Below are positions 38,853 through 46,445 of a stretch of 46,445 bases of DNA, in pieces. A program made the position numbers and the translations under genes. The stretch's first letter is position 1. Each line of letters begins with the position of its first letter. The stretch lies in NCBI GenBank assembly GCA_025463985.1, contig JAODBM010000196.1, positions 1-46,445 of the forward strand. The letters run 5' to 3'. Origin of the DNA: Acidimicrobiales bacterium. Lineage in GTDB: Bacteria; Actinomycetota; Acidimicrobiia; Acidimicrobiales; Iamiaceae. The notes below the pieces were generated by a model. That model was not told the DNA's origin. It made no database searches and saw nothing but the letters and a program-made list of their open reading frames with translations.

Positions 38853-39287
38853 TCACGCGCACGCGGCACACCGCCCGACGAGGTCGAGACGATGGTGCTC
38901 GGGCCGGAACCCGGTGGCCGCCACATTGGCCATGGTGCGGGCCAGCGCGTCCTCGAGGCCGTCGGAGACGGTGAAGTCGGCCACCGCGCCGCAGGTCGAG
39001 CAGATGAGGTGATGGTGGTGGTGCTCGGTGAGGTCTTCTGCCAGCTCGAAGCGCGCGAACTCGTCGGTGCTGGTCACGCGGTGCACGACGCCGCTGTCCT
39101 CGAGCACCGCCAGGTTCCGGTACACCGAGCTCTGCGCGAGCGACCGCCGCGCCAGCAGTTCGGGGATGGTCAGCGGCCGATCGGCACCGGCCAGGACGTC
39201 GACCACGGCGCGGCGGTTGCTGGTGTAGCGCTGGCCGCTCGCCCGCAGCCTCGCCGCCGACGCGAGGTGCAAGTCGTCGGCGGCCAC
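38853..39287 (-). CDS. Fur-family metal- or peroxide-responsive regulator
   Basis: 144 residues. The winged helix (ASGQRYTSNRRAVVDVLAGADRPLTIPELLARRSLAQSSVYRNLAVLEDSGVV) is followed by the dimer domain with HHHHHLICSTCG and a final CAAC, the two Cys pairs of the structural zinc site. FURs sense Fe, Zn, Mn or peroxide; which one is not decided. The mixed His region and the short length would suit Zur or a PerR-like protein. First gene of a minus-strand unit with the dsbB-like gene and prfC. Its upstream 130 bases contain GCCTAGGC (39297-39304) and the adjacent CCAATTGG, two short palindromes that might be operators. Confidence 0.92.
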   Translation of the reverse strand: MAADDLHLASAARLRASGQRYTSNRRAVVDVLAGADRPLTIPELLARRSLAQSSVYRNLAVLEDSGVVHRVTSTDEFARFELAEDLTEHHHHHLICSTCGAVADFTVSDGLEDALARTMANVAATGFRPEHHRLDLVGRCAACA

Positions 39288-39516
39288 CTCGGCAGCCTAG
39301 GCCAATTGGGAACGAGTGGGAACGCGTCTCGGTCGACCGCGCTCAGCCGGTGCCTCTTCGCCTGAAGCGCCCCCTGTGGGACTCCTTGCAGAGGCAACTT
39401 TGTAACAGTACCGTCATGCCACATCGACGCTTTGGCCTCGGGGTGCTTTGTCCCGTCGGCTTTCTGCCGATGGATCTCGGAACAGATCCGTAGCGAATCT
39501 CGGAGACAACCCCCAC

Positions 39517-40866
39517 ATGACCTGCGCGTGCTCGAACCACGGCGAGCATGGGAACGCCGCGGCCACCATCGGCCGACGAGCGCTCCTCGGCGGCGGCCTC
39601 GCCGCCGGCCTCCTGCCCTTCCTTCCGCGCATGGCCGGCGCCACCGGGGTGGACGTGAACCCGAGCACCGACGGCGGACGCGACTACGGCTTCAAGCCCC
39701 CGCAACCCGCCGACGCCGTCTACGTGCGGCCGATCGTGTTCCCGGTCATCGGAAACGTCTCGTGGACCGACACCTACCTGGCGCCTCGGCCCGGCGGCCG
39801 GCACCACGAGGGCCAGGACCTCATCGGCGACAAGATGCTCAAGCTGGTGGCCGCCGTCAGCGGCACGATCGTCGAGCTCAGCTGGGGCTCCTCGGGCAAC
39901 TCGCTCTACCTCCAGGGCGACGACGGTTGGTACTACTGCTACCTGCACATCAACAACGACACCCCGGGCACCGACGACAACAAGAACGACTTCAAGTACG
40001 CGTTCGCGCCCGGCATGGCGATCGGCAAGCAGGTGTCCCAGGGCCAGCACATCGCCTACCTCGGCGACAGCGGCAACGCCGAGGGCGGCGTCGCTCACCT
40101 CCACTTCGAGATCCGTATGCCGGACGCCAAGTGGTACAACGCCTCAGCCGTCAACCCGAAGTACTCGCTCGAGAAGGCCGGCACGGTGGTCCCGGGCAGC
40201 ACGTTCGCCCCGTGGAACAACGCCGACGACTTCGTGCGCCAGCAATGGAAGGACATCTTCGGGGTCGCACCGAGCACCGCGTCGGTCGCGGCCAAGTCCT
40301 CGCGGCTCAACGCCGGCGACATCACGCCTGACGACCTGATCGACGAGCTGCTCGGCCAGCCCGGCTCCGAGGACGCCGTCGCCCCGGTCGTGCGGCTCTA
40401 CCTGGCGTCGTTCCCTCGGGTCCCCGACAGCGGCCTGCGCTATTGGATCGACCAGGTGCGCGGCGGCGCGTCGCTCGCCCGCGTCGCCGACAGCTTCTCG
40501 AACACCGACGAGTTCAAGAACCGCTACGGCAACCTCACGAACGGCGACTTCGTCACCCGGATCTACAAGGACATGTTCAGTCGGCCGCCGGACTCGGGCG
40601 GACGGACGTACTGGACCGGTCAGCTCAACGCCCGGCTCAGCCGCGGCGCCATGGTCAACCGGCTCGCCGAATCCGACGAGTACAAGTTCGTGCACTACAC
40701 GCAGGTGCGCGTCGTGATGATCTACGAGGCCATGCTGCACCGCAGCCCCGATCCGTCGGGGTGGCTGTACTGGATCAACCAGGCCAACACGACGTCGGAC
40801 GGCATGCGGCGCTGCATCAAGGGCATCCGGCTCAGCAGCGAGTACGCGAAGCGGGTCGGCGCCTAG
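39517..40866 (+). CDS. Tat-exported M23 (LytM) peptidase with DUF4214 repeats
   Basis: 449 residues from ATG 39517. The head has a twin-arginine signal (ATIGRRALLGGGLAAGLLPF). The LytM/M23 domain at about 65-215 has the zinc ligands His97 and Asp101 (HHEGQDLIG) and His194 and His196 (VAHLHFEI), with SSGNSLYLQGDDGWYYCYLHINN. Residues about 285-449 contain three DUF4214 repeats, FPRVPDSGLRYWIDQV, FSRPPDSGGRTYWTGQL and LHRSPDPSGWLYWINQ. The peptidase should cut peptidoglycan cross-bridges or act as an inactive adaptor; DUF4214 is common in cell-surface and matrix proteins. GGAG lies 11 bases before ATG. Substrate for the TatA made at 13849. Confidence 0.9.
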   Translation: MTCACSNHGEHGNAAATIGRRALLGGGLAAGLLPFLPRMAGATGVDVNPSTDGGRDYGFKPPQPADAVYVRPIVFPVIGNVSWTDTYLAPRPGGRHHEGQDLIGDKMLKLVAAVSGTIVELSWGSSGNSLYLQGDDGWYYCYLHINNDTPGTDDNKNDFKYAFAPGMAIGKQVSQGQHIAYLGDSGNAEGGVAHLHFEIRMPDAKWYNASAVNPKYSLEKAGTVVPGSTFAPWNNADDFVRQQWKDIFGVAPSTASVAAKSSRLNAGDITPDDLIDELLGQPGSEDAVAPVVRLYLASFPRVPDSGLRYWIDQVRGGASLARVADSFSNTDEFKNRYGNLTNGDFVTRIYKDMFSRPPDSGGRTYWTGQLNARLSRGAMVNRLAESDEYKFVHYTQVRVVMIYEAMLHRSPDPSGWLYWINQANTTSDGMRRCIKGIRLSSEYAKRVGA

Positions 40867-40905
40867 CCGACCGGCGCCCGGCCGTGCCCGTGCCAAGATG
40901 CCCGA

Positions 40906-41676
40906 ATGGCCCCGCCGGTTGATCCTGAGCTGCTCGAAGAGGCGGTCATGCTCGCCCGCATGGCCGGCGAGCTGACGCTCCAGTACTTCCGCCGCAGCGA
41001 TCTCCACATCGAACGCAAGGGCGACGGCACGCGGGTCACCGAGGCCGACAAGGGCGCCGAGCGGCTGCTGCGCGAGGAGCTCGCTCGCCGCCACCCCGAC
41101 GACGGGATCCTCGGCGAGGAGGAGGCCGAGACCCTCGGCGGCTCAGGCCGGCGGTGGATCATCGACCCGATCGACGGCACCAAGGCCTTCACCCACGGGG
41201 TGCCGCTGTACACGAACCTGCTTGCCGTCGAGGACGAGCACGGCATCGCGGTCGGGGTCATCAACGTCCCCGCGCTGGGCGAGACCGTGTACGCCGGACG
41301 CGGGCTCGGCTGCTTCTCGAACGGTGCACCAGCACGCGTCAACGAGACGGCCACGCTGGCCGGCGCGTACCTGAGCACCAGCGGCTACGGCCCATGGTCT
41401 GACGAGGCCCTGCTCCGGGCCAAGCGCGCGCACCTCGCACTGCGCACCTGGGGCGACGGGTACGGCTACGCCCTCGTGGCGACCGGGCGCATCGAGGCCA
41501 TGTACGACCCGATCGCGGCGCTCTACGACCTGGCGCCCATGCCGGTCATCATGCACGAGGCCGGGGGCCGCTTCACCGACCTCAACGGCAAGCCCGGGGC
41601 CGCCGGCGGCAGCGGCCTCGCCACCAACGGCATCGTGCACGACGAGCTGCTGGCCCTGCTCAACCCGAGCACCTGA
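40906..41676 (+). CDS. hisN: Histidinol-phosphatase, inositol-monophosphatase-like (HisN)
   Basis: 256 residues of the IMPase superfamily. Metal and substrate motifs: RVTEADKGAERLLREEL, GEEEAE, WIIDPIDGTKAF and the late GDGYGYALVATGRIEAMYDPIAALYDLAPMPVIMHEAGG. DPIDGTKAFTHGVPLY with WGDGYGY is the actinobacterial HisN pattern rather than SuhB, implying conversion of histidinol phosphate to histidinol. The length is normal. The ribosome site is weak (AAGATG). No other his genes are nearby, as is usual for hisN. 39 bases from the M23 gene but probably unrelated. Confidence 0.85.
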   Translation: MAPPVDPELLEEAVMLARMAGELTLQYFRRSDLHIERKGDGTRVTEADKGAERLLREELARRHPDDGILGEEEAETLGGSGRRWIIDPIDGTKAFTHGVPLYTNLLAVEDEHGIAVGVINVPALGETVYAGRGLGCFSNGAPARVNETATLAGAYLSTSGYGPWSDEALLRAKRAHLALRTWGDGYGYALVATGRIEAMYDPIAALYDLAPMPVIMHEAGGRFTDLNGKPGAAGGSGLATNGIVHDELLALLNPST

Positions 41677-41766
41677 CCGCCGGACGGGTCGGCCGCGTCG
41701 CGCGTACGTCGGGCACGTCGGCCGCGACAGGCCGTCAGTGAGTCAGTGGGCCAGGGCGTCGGCGGG

Positions 41767-42294
41767 TCAGTGGGTCGGCTCTGCCCTGGTGGGCCCCGCG
41801 GCGCGCGCCTGGGCGACGGCATCGAGGGCGGTGCGCAGCTGCTCGATCCAGGCGGCCTCGTGCTCGCCGACGAGGCGCACGCACCAGGCCAGCGCTTCGG
41901 AGCGGCTGCCGGCAACGCCGGCCGCGATGAGCGTGTCGAGCACCGCCCGCTCGTCGATGCGCAGCCGGGTCATCACCGGCACCGCGGCGCTGGTGAAGTG
42001 CACCTCGTGGTCCCCGCAGCGGACGCCCCACGAGACCTTGCGCTTCCAGAGCGTCTCGGCCTCGGCGGCGACGGCCGTGCGGGCAGCTCGGGTGTCGTTG
42101 CGGAACTGTTCGATGCGCTCGACGCCGCCGCCCGGCCCGTTGCGGCCGGCCACTCGATGCGGAGGCAGCCAGCCCGTGACGAGGATCTCGTCGCGGTCGA
42201 TCCGGACCTCCACCGGGCCGTCGAACCACTCGGGCGCCACACGCGTGGAGAACCACCGGGCGACGTCGTCATGCCTCCAGGAGCGCTCGGCCAC
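41767..42294 (-). CDS. Conserved hypothetical protein
   Basis: 175 residues: WRHDDVARWFSTRVAPEWFDGPVEVRIDRDEILVTGWLPPH, then a long charged helix RIEQFRNDTRAARTAVAAEAETLWKRKVSWGVRCGDHEVHFT, then RIDERAVLDTLIAAGVAGSRSEALAWCVRLVGEHEAAWIEQLRTAL, the last of which has the look of a ribbon-helix-helix-like or small helical domain. No membrane helix and no catalytic motif. The conserved-looking layout and normal codon use support a real gene. Function unknown. Confidence 0.65.
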   Translation of the reverse strand: MAERSWRHDDVARWFSTRVAPEWFDGPVEVRIDRDEILVTGWLPPHRVAGRNGPGGGVERIEQFRNDTRAARTAVAAEAETLWKRKVSWGVRCGDHEVHFTSAAVPVMTRLRIDERAVLDTLIAAGVAGSRSEALAWCVRLVGEHEAAWIEQLRTALDAVAQARAAGPTRAEPTH

Positions 42295-42424
42295 GACGTC
42301 AGGCTAGCGAGACCGCAGTGGCGGCTCCGGAGCGGACGGGCCGTGAACCCGGACGGGCGAATCGCGGCACATTTCATCGTCAACACCCTCACCCTCCGTG
42401 GTCGGAGGCCGATGGACCCTCTAC

Positions 42425-42985
42425 ATGGAGAACCTTTCGATGGTGCTGCAGCACGAAGAGGCGTTGCTCGAGCTGCTCTTGTTCAAGCTGGTCGAGACCC
42501 GTCTCCTCCTCGAAGCCGACGAGGTCCGCTTCCTGGCCCGCGCCACGCGCGAGGTCGAGCGGGCCCGGCGGCGGACCCGTGAGGCCGACCTCCTGCGCGC
42601 CGCGTCGGTGGACCAGCTCGAGGTCGTCGACGGTGAGCCCAGCGACCCGTCGACCCTGCGATCGATCGCGGCAGCGTGCGACGAGCCCTGGGCCTCGATC
42701 CACCGGGACCACCACGACCTGCTGTGCTCGCTCGTCTCGGAGATCGAGGTCGTGGCCCACCGCAACGCCTGCTTGGCCAAGGCGGCGGTGGAACAGCTGA
42801 GCGCCGAGGACGCGCCCGCCCTGTCGCTCGCCGGCGTCAGCTCGGCGACGAGCGGCGTGGCTCGGCAGCGCCTGCGTGCCACCGATCCGACCCTGGCCCG
42901 CCTGGCTGAAGGCGCGGCCTACGACGGCGTGCTGGGCGCCGCGGCGAACCTGCGGATGCCGTCGCTCCTCGCGTTCCTGCGCTGA
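42425..42985 (+). CDS. FlgN-like flagellar export chaperone (putative)
   Basis: About 186 residues, mostly helical: MENLSMVLQHEEALLELLLFKLVETRLLLEADEVRFLARATREVERARRRTREADLLRAASV, followed by DEPWASIHRDHHDLLCSLVSEIEVVAHRNACLAKAAVEQL, then a Pro-poor tail. Two long antiparallel helices with Leu-rich faces resemble FlgN, the chaperone of hook-associated proteins FlgK and FlgL. The neighbour across a convergent hairpin is a FliA-type sigma factor, which supports a flagellar or flagellar-derived context. No other flagellar gene is present. ATG 42440 (GGAG nine bases upstream) is an alternative start. Confidence 0.5.
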   Translation: MENLSMVLQHEEALLELLLFKLVETRLLLEADEVRFLARATREVERARRRTREADLLRAASVDQLEVVDGEPSDPSTLRSIAAACDEPWASIHRDHHDLLCSLVSEIEVVAHRNACLAKAAVEQLSAEDAPALSLAGVSSATSGVARQRLRATDPTLARLAEGAAYDGVLGAAANLRMPSLLAFLR

Positions 42986-43070
42986 GACCAGCGCGCGACG
43001 GCCGCCCATCCTGGCCCGCACGCGACCCAGTCGTCCCGACGCGCAGCGCGTCCACCCCAGACGCGCCGAC

Positions 43071-43092
43071 GCCGCCAGCGAGAGCTGGCGGC
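43071..43092. terminator. Nine-bp hairpin with GAGA tetraloop between convergent genes
   Basis: GCCGCCAGC (43071-43079) pairs fully with GCTGGCGGC (43084-43092) around GAGA, a GNRA-type loop on the plus strand. It lies midway between the FlgN-like gene (ending 42985) and the sigma factor (ending 43134). No T-run; likely terminates both. Confidence 0.65.
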
Positions 43093-43133
43093 GGCAGCGG
43101 GCGTTCCCGGCCCGGAGGCCAAGGCAGCAGCAC

Positions 43134-43973
43134 TCAGGCGGTGGCGAGGTTGGGCTGACCGATGCGGTCGTGCCACGGGCTGGCTTCACCGATGGCGGCG
43201 GCGTAGCCCGCCTTCCGACGCGCCACCCGACCCTGCGGAGCCTCGGCGGGCCCGGCCTCGTACTGGGACGTGATCCCCTCACGGAGCATCTCGAGCGCCT
43301 CGGACCGCAGCTGGGAGATCCGTGACTCGGTCACGCCCAGGAGGTCGGCGAGCTGCTGCGACTTGCGGCCCTCGAGGAAGTAGCCGACGACCACGATCCG
43401 GTGGCGCTCCGGCAGCAGGCCCACCGCGTCGCGCAGGTAGGCGTGGAGCTCTCGGTTCTCGAGCTCTTCGGACGGCTCGAGGGTCGATTCGTCGCTGAGC
43501 ACGTCGACCAGCGTGAGGTCCTCGTCGGAGTCGCTGACCTCGTACTCGAGGGCGAGCACGACCGAGCGGAACATCTTGTCCTGCAGGCGCCGCAGCTCGG
43601 CCTTGGTCACGCCCAACGCTTCGGCCGTCTCGTCGAGCGACGGGACGCGGCCCAGCTGGGTGGCCAGCTTCTGCTCAGCGGCTTCGAGCCGCCGGGCCAG
43701 GTTGCGCACCGACCGGGGAGCCCAGTCGGCGGCCCGTACGGCGTCGAGGATCGCTCCCCGGATGCGCTGTGCGGCAAAGCGGTCGAACGGAACCCCGCGG
43801 CTCTCGTCGTAGCGGCGAGCCGCCTCGACGAGGCCCAACGCCCCTGCCGTCGCCAGCTCCTCGCGGTCCACGTGCCGTGGAAAGTTCACGGCAACCTGGA
43901 AGACCACATGCCGCACCAGCGGTAGGTGCTGTTCGATCAGGTCGTGCAGTTGGCGGTCCGTGCCATTGGTCAT
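43134..43973 (-). CDS. Sigma-70 family, FliA/WhiG-type RNA polymerase sigma factor
   Basis: 279 residues. Region 2: HLPLVRHVVFQVAVNFPRHVDREELATAGALGLVEAARRYDESRGVPFDRFAAQRIRGAILDAVRAADW. Region 3: VRNLARRLEAAEQKLATQLGRVPSLDETAEALGV. Region 4: LLPERHRIVVVGYFLEGRKSQQLADLLGVTESRISQLRSEALEMLREG. This is the sigma-28 subfamily, which directs flagellar (FliA) or sporulation (WhiG) genes. Beyond region 4 are some 40 extra residues. GGGAGAGGG lies five bases before ATG. No anti-sigma FlgM gene nearby, so its regulation is unseen. Confidence 0.93.
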   Translation of the reverse strand: MTNGTDRQLHDLIEQHLPLVRHVVFQVAVNFPRHVDREELATAGALGLVEAARRYDESRGVPFDRFAAQRIRGAILDAVRAADWAPRSVRNLARRLEAAEQKLATQLGRVPSLDETAEALGVTKAELRRLQDKMFRSVVLALEYEVSDSDEDLTLVDVLSDESTLEPSEELENRELHAYLRDAVGLLPERHRIVVVGYFLEGRKSQQLADLLGVTESRISQLRSEALEMLREGITSQYEAGPAEAPQGRVARRKAGYAAAIGEASPWHDRIGQPNLATA

Positions 43974-44116
43974 TATCGCCCTCTCCCAGTCCAGCCCCGA
44001 GTCCAGTCGGGTACACGAGTTCTCGGACCTGGGTGCTGCTGACTTGAGCGATTGTTTGCGTGGGCAGCGAATTGGGCCGAACGGCCTAGGCGACCGGGCA
44101 TCGGGGTTCGGGGGCG

Positions 44117-45100
44117 TCAGGACCCTTCGAAGGCGGCGACCTTGACGCCGCGGCGGGCGAGCTCGGCCAAGAAGGCCACGGGCTCGACCAGCTCGGCCAG
44201 GCCGGCGGCCCCTGTGCGCCGCAACCGCCCCTGGGCCGCCTCAACCGCGGTCAGGGCCGCGACCGCACCGCCGGCCACGCCGGGCCGGTCCATCGCGCCG
44301 TAGATCGCCACCGTGCTCACGCCGTCGAGGCGCCCGCGCACCTCGAGCCGCACCGCTCCGACGCCGCCTTCGGGATGGGGTGGCCGCAACATCGGGAGGC
44401 GCCCCGTCAGACGATCACGCCGGGTGGCGGCCAGCCGCGCGGTGACCCGCGCGACGCCGGGGAAGGCCGGCACGAGCAGCAGTGCGTCGGGCAGCGCGGC
44501 GCGGTAGCAGTCGGCCGAGCCCACCGGATCGGGGAACCAGGAGAGCTCGCGCCCAGACCCCGCCGGCCGGCGCACCCAGCCCCCGTCCCGCCAGTCGAGC
44601 GCCACGCCGCCGAGCGACCGGTGGTGCTGCCGGGCGCAAGCCGGGCCGCCCGTGCCGATGCGAGCGACGTGGATCTCGTCGACGGCGTCCTGGCGGTCCG
44701 CGGCATACGCGGCCAGCACGCAGGTCAGCCCCGGCGAGAAGGCGGCGCCAACGGCCACGGTCGTGCCACGTGCCTCGGCCTCGGGCCCGAGGTCGAGCAG
44801 CGCGCTGACGTCTTCGATCACGTCCGAGCACGAGATCACCGGCAACCCGCGGGAGATCACGGCTCGAGCCGTCTCGACGTGGGTGCCGCCCGGCGTGGCG
44901 ATCACGACGGCGTCGGCATCGGGAGATGAGCCGTACGGACCCTGCTCGGGCCGAGCCTTGCCGCCCAGCGACGACGCGATCTCCAAGACCCGGTCCGCCT
45001 GGACGTCGCGCAGCACGACCTCGTCGACCCCGTCGGTCGACGCCAGCTGACGAGCCGCCCGCGCGCCGACCGCCCCGAGACCCACGACCGCGATGCGCAT
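44117..45100 (-). CDS. NAD(P)-binding dehydrogenase, saccharopine dehydrogenase / Gfo-Idh-like
   Basis: 327 residues. The Rossmann motif MRIAVVGLGAVGARAARQLAS begins the protein, followed by DEVVLRDVQADRVLEIASSLGG, DADAVVIATPGGTHVETARAVISRGLPVISCSDVIEDV and GAAFSPGLTCVLAAYAAD, the typical order for saccharopine-dehydrogenase-like and dihydrodipicolinate-reductase-like folds. The substrate domain is not assignable. It ends in AFEGS. Minus-strand neighbour of the small membrane gene at 45171 with a 70-base gap. Function in the cytoplasm is likely oxidoreduction of an amino-acid or sugar derivative. Confidence 0.75.
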   Translation of the reverse strand: MRIAVVGLGAVGARAARQLASTDGVDEVVLRDVQADRVLEIASSLGGKARPEQGPYGSSPDADAVVIATPGGTHVETARAVISRGLPVISCSDVIEDVSALLDLGPEAEARGTTVAVGAAFSPGLTCVLAAYAADRQDAVDEIHVARIGTGGPACARQHHRSLGGVALDWRDGGWVRRPAGSGRELSWFPDPVGSADCYRAALPDALLLVPAFPGVARVTARLAATRRDRLTGRLPMLRPPHPEGGVGAVRLEVRGRLDGVSTVAIYGAMDRPGVAGGAVAALTAVEAAQGRLRRTGAAGLAELVEPVAFLAELARRGVKVAAFEGS

Positions 45101-45170
45101 CAGCGCGTCCCGCTCGGCTGGGCGAACGTGGCGAGAAGCTGGGTCTGCGAACCCGGTCGGTCCGATGGCG

Positions 45171-45332
45171 TCACGAGGGCGGCTCGCCCGGCGCGACCCG
45201 CAGGTCGTCGGCGGTCAGCTCCCGCCAGCCGCCACGCTGGGGCGGCGTGCCCCCAGTGCCGCGGACCCGCAGCACACCGGCCACGACGCCGGCCACACCA
45301 AGGGCCACCAGAGCCCGGCGAATCGTCCTCAC
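45171..45332 (-). CDS. 53-residue single-helix protein (DLW-39-like)
   Basis: GTG 45332 with GGGAGG seven bases upstream opens MRTIRRALVALGVAGVVAGV, then LRVRGTGGTPPQRGGWRELTADDLRVAPGEPPS. One membrane helix at about 5-22 is followed by a polar tail with GWREL. Small proteins of this type near DUF3566 and tRNA-Ile are common in Actinobacteria. Role unknown. Too short to show by length, but the strong ribosome site and codon bias support it. Confidence 0.65.
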   Translation of the reverse strand: MRTIRRALVALGVAGVVAGVLRVRGTGGTPPQRGGWRELTADDLRVAPGEPPS

Positions 45333-45391
45333 CGTCAGCCTCCCGGGGTTTCATGCGACCAGCCCACGCCGAGCGCGAGCCGCGGTTCTGG

Positions 45392-45465
<74 letters not shown>

Positions 45466-45505
45466 GCAGCGGGGTGTGACCGTAGCGGCTGCGCTCCGCG
45501 GCGCG

Positions 45506-46240
45506 CTACCCGATCACCCGGTCGACTGGCGGTGCCACCGGCGCGGGACGGCCATCGGGCACATGGGGCGCCGGTCCGCGGCGCAGGCGAGGCGCCACCG
45601 GATCCTCCTCGATGACGATGACCCGGATACCTCCGGTGATCTCACTGATGAGGTTCACCAGGGCGGTGGCGAGCACCGTCAGCAGGGTGCCGGCGAGGAC
45701 GAGCACGGCGCCCACAGCCGCACAGGCCTTGAACATCTGGTCACCGTAGAACCGGAAGTTGTCGAGCCCGACGTCGGACAGGAAGGTCTGCAGCTTGTGG
45801 ACGGTGCCCGTGGAGTAGGCGAGGCCCCACACGGCCGCCAGGGCGCCGAGGACCGCGGCGTAGACGCAGGCGTAGAGCACCAGCGAGAGCTTCAGCACCG
45901 ACCAGAGGTCGATGCGGCGGATGATCCGCCGCACCCGGCGTCCCCGACGGCGGGCCCGTCCGTTGCTGGTGACTGGCCCGGGCGACCCGTCGCGCGTGGT
46001 CGGGTCGTCGTTGGCCCGCCGGCCGCGGAGTGGAGCGGTCGTGGCGCCAGACGCTGCAGGTGCAGCGGCGGGCGCGCCAGGGGCACGCTGTCGTTCGGGG
46101 CGTGCTGGCGACCGGGCGCCGGGCGGCGGCGGCGCGGGACCGGGGGGCGGCGCAGGGGGTGCATCGCGAGGGCCCGCCCCGGGCACGTCGGGCGAGCCCG
46201 AACGAGCGAGACCAGACGGGTCGGACGACACGAGGGGCAA
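45506..46240 (-). CDS. DUF3566 membrane protein
   Basis: The conserved part, residues about 110-215 (RRIIRRIDLWSVLKLSLVLYACVYAAVLGALAAVWGLAYSTGTVHKLQTFLSDVG and onward, FKACAAVGAVLVLAGTLLTVLATALVNLISEITGGIRVIVIEEDPV), has two helices and is DUF3566. A disordered Pro/Ala/Arg-rich head of about 100 residues precedes it. In many Actinobacteria this gene follows gyrA and precedes tRNA-Ile, and here too tRNA-Ile follows. The start is uncertain: TTG 46240 or GTG 46231, neither with a good ribosome site. Function is unknown. Confidence 0.9.
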   Translation of the reverse strand: MPLVSSDPSGLARSGSPDVPGAGPRDAPPAPPPGPAPPPPGARSPARPERQRAPGAPAAAPAASGATTAPLRGRRANDDPTTRDGSPGPVTSNGRARRRGRRVRRIIRRIDLWSVLKLSLVLYACVYAAVLGALAAVWGLAYSTGTVHKLQTFLSDVGLDNFRFYGDQMFKACAAVGAVLVLAGTLLTVLATALVNLISEITGGIRVIVIEEDPVAPRLRRGPAPHVPDGRPAPVAPPVDRVIG

Positions 46241-46254
46241 GTGTACGGGATGGC

Positions 46255-46445
46255 CTACCCGTGCCGGGAGTCAGACGGCGACAGATGGCGCGGCGCGGGG
46301 TCGCCTCGCGGCACGGCACGGGCGCGCGCCTGGGCCACCGCCCGACCGACGCGCACGGCCACCACCACGTCCGCTCCGTCGACCCGCAGGGAGGTCAGCA
46401 CGGCGCCGTTGGCCTGTGCCGCGGCGGTGGCGGCCCCCGCCCCGT
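46255..46445 (-). CDS. C-terminus of TadE-like secretion protein, partial
   Basis: From the right edge the minus strand is open to a TAG at 46255-46257, giving about 62 residues: ANGAVLTSLRVDGADVVVAVRVGRAVAQARARAVPRG and a short tail. The pattern of NGA, then V-DG-DVVV-V and A-ARARA, matches the end of the helicase/secretion-neighbourhood TadE-like proteins. It stops 14 bases before DUF3566 begins. The rest lies outside the window. Confidence 0.45.
   Translation of the reverse strand, partial: GAGAATAAAQANGAVLTSLRVDGADVVVAVRVGRAVAQARARAVPRGDPAPRHLSPSDSRHG

Overview
The window is about 46.4 kb of very GC-rich DNA coding densely on both strands. GTG starts and Shine-Dalgarno sites are common. 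Many families are typical of Actinomycetota, probably Acidimicrobiia or a near relative: a WS/DGAT acyltransferase, a steroid/lipid-type P450, a soluble acyl-ACP desaturase, an MgtE-N/DUF1003 pair, DUF3566 next to tRNA-Ile, a FliA/WhiG-type sigma factor and an RipA-like NlpC/P60 hydrolase. This lineage call is inference from gene content; there is no rRNA or marker phylogeny here.

Layout. 1-6.0 kb (mostly minus): edge of a proline-rich protein, secreted YceI protein, sterol-desaturase-family hydroxylase, membrane protein, aldo/keto reductase, DJ-1/PfpI protein and DMT-type transporter. 6.1-14.2 kb: lipid metabolism and envelope (WS/DGAT, P450, acyl-ACP desaturase with a perfect 20-bp palindrome at its start, membrane protein, membrane-anchored esterase, tatA and a 37-aa membrane peptide) plus an unusual YceH-nitrobindin fusion. 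14.3-16.5 kb: a large exported YceI / c-type heme / copper monooxygenase fusion. 16.7-22.6 kb: NlpC/P60 hydrolase, PoxB, a pirin-GNAT overlapping pair, P-loop kinase and a lipoprotein.

22.7-26.8 kb is an accessory region with lower GC: a 45-residue secreted peptide precursor, a truncated RES-domain gene ending in a 27-bp palindrome, a tyrosine integrase with an internally deleted partner gene, and a 1.5-kb segment between tRNA-Ala(UGC) and a displaced copy of its 3' end. The displaced copy still carries CCA and a hairpin terminator; the resident tRNA-Ala has neither.

26.9-46.4 kb returns to backbone: a GNAT-like protein translationally coupled to pyruvoyl-dependent arginine decarboxylase, a membrane GGDEF-EAL protein, an MgtE_N/CBS - DUF1003 - secreted peptidase operon, a fur-dsbB-prfC operon on the minus strand, a Tat-exported M23/DUF4214 protein, HisN, a FlgN-like protein convergent with a FliA-type sigma factor, a dehydrogenase, and a block of small membrane protein, tRNA-Ile, DUF3566 and the end of a TadE-like gene.

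The most interesting points are the YceI-heme-PHM fusion, the YceH-nitrobindin fusion, the tRNA-Ala scar whose adjacent integrase lies outside the delimited segment, the GNAT-arginine decarboxylase pair, and several small genes absent from long-ORF calling. All functions come from motifs read by eye; no database search was possible.
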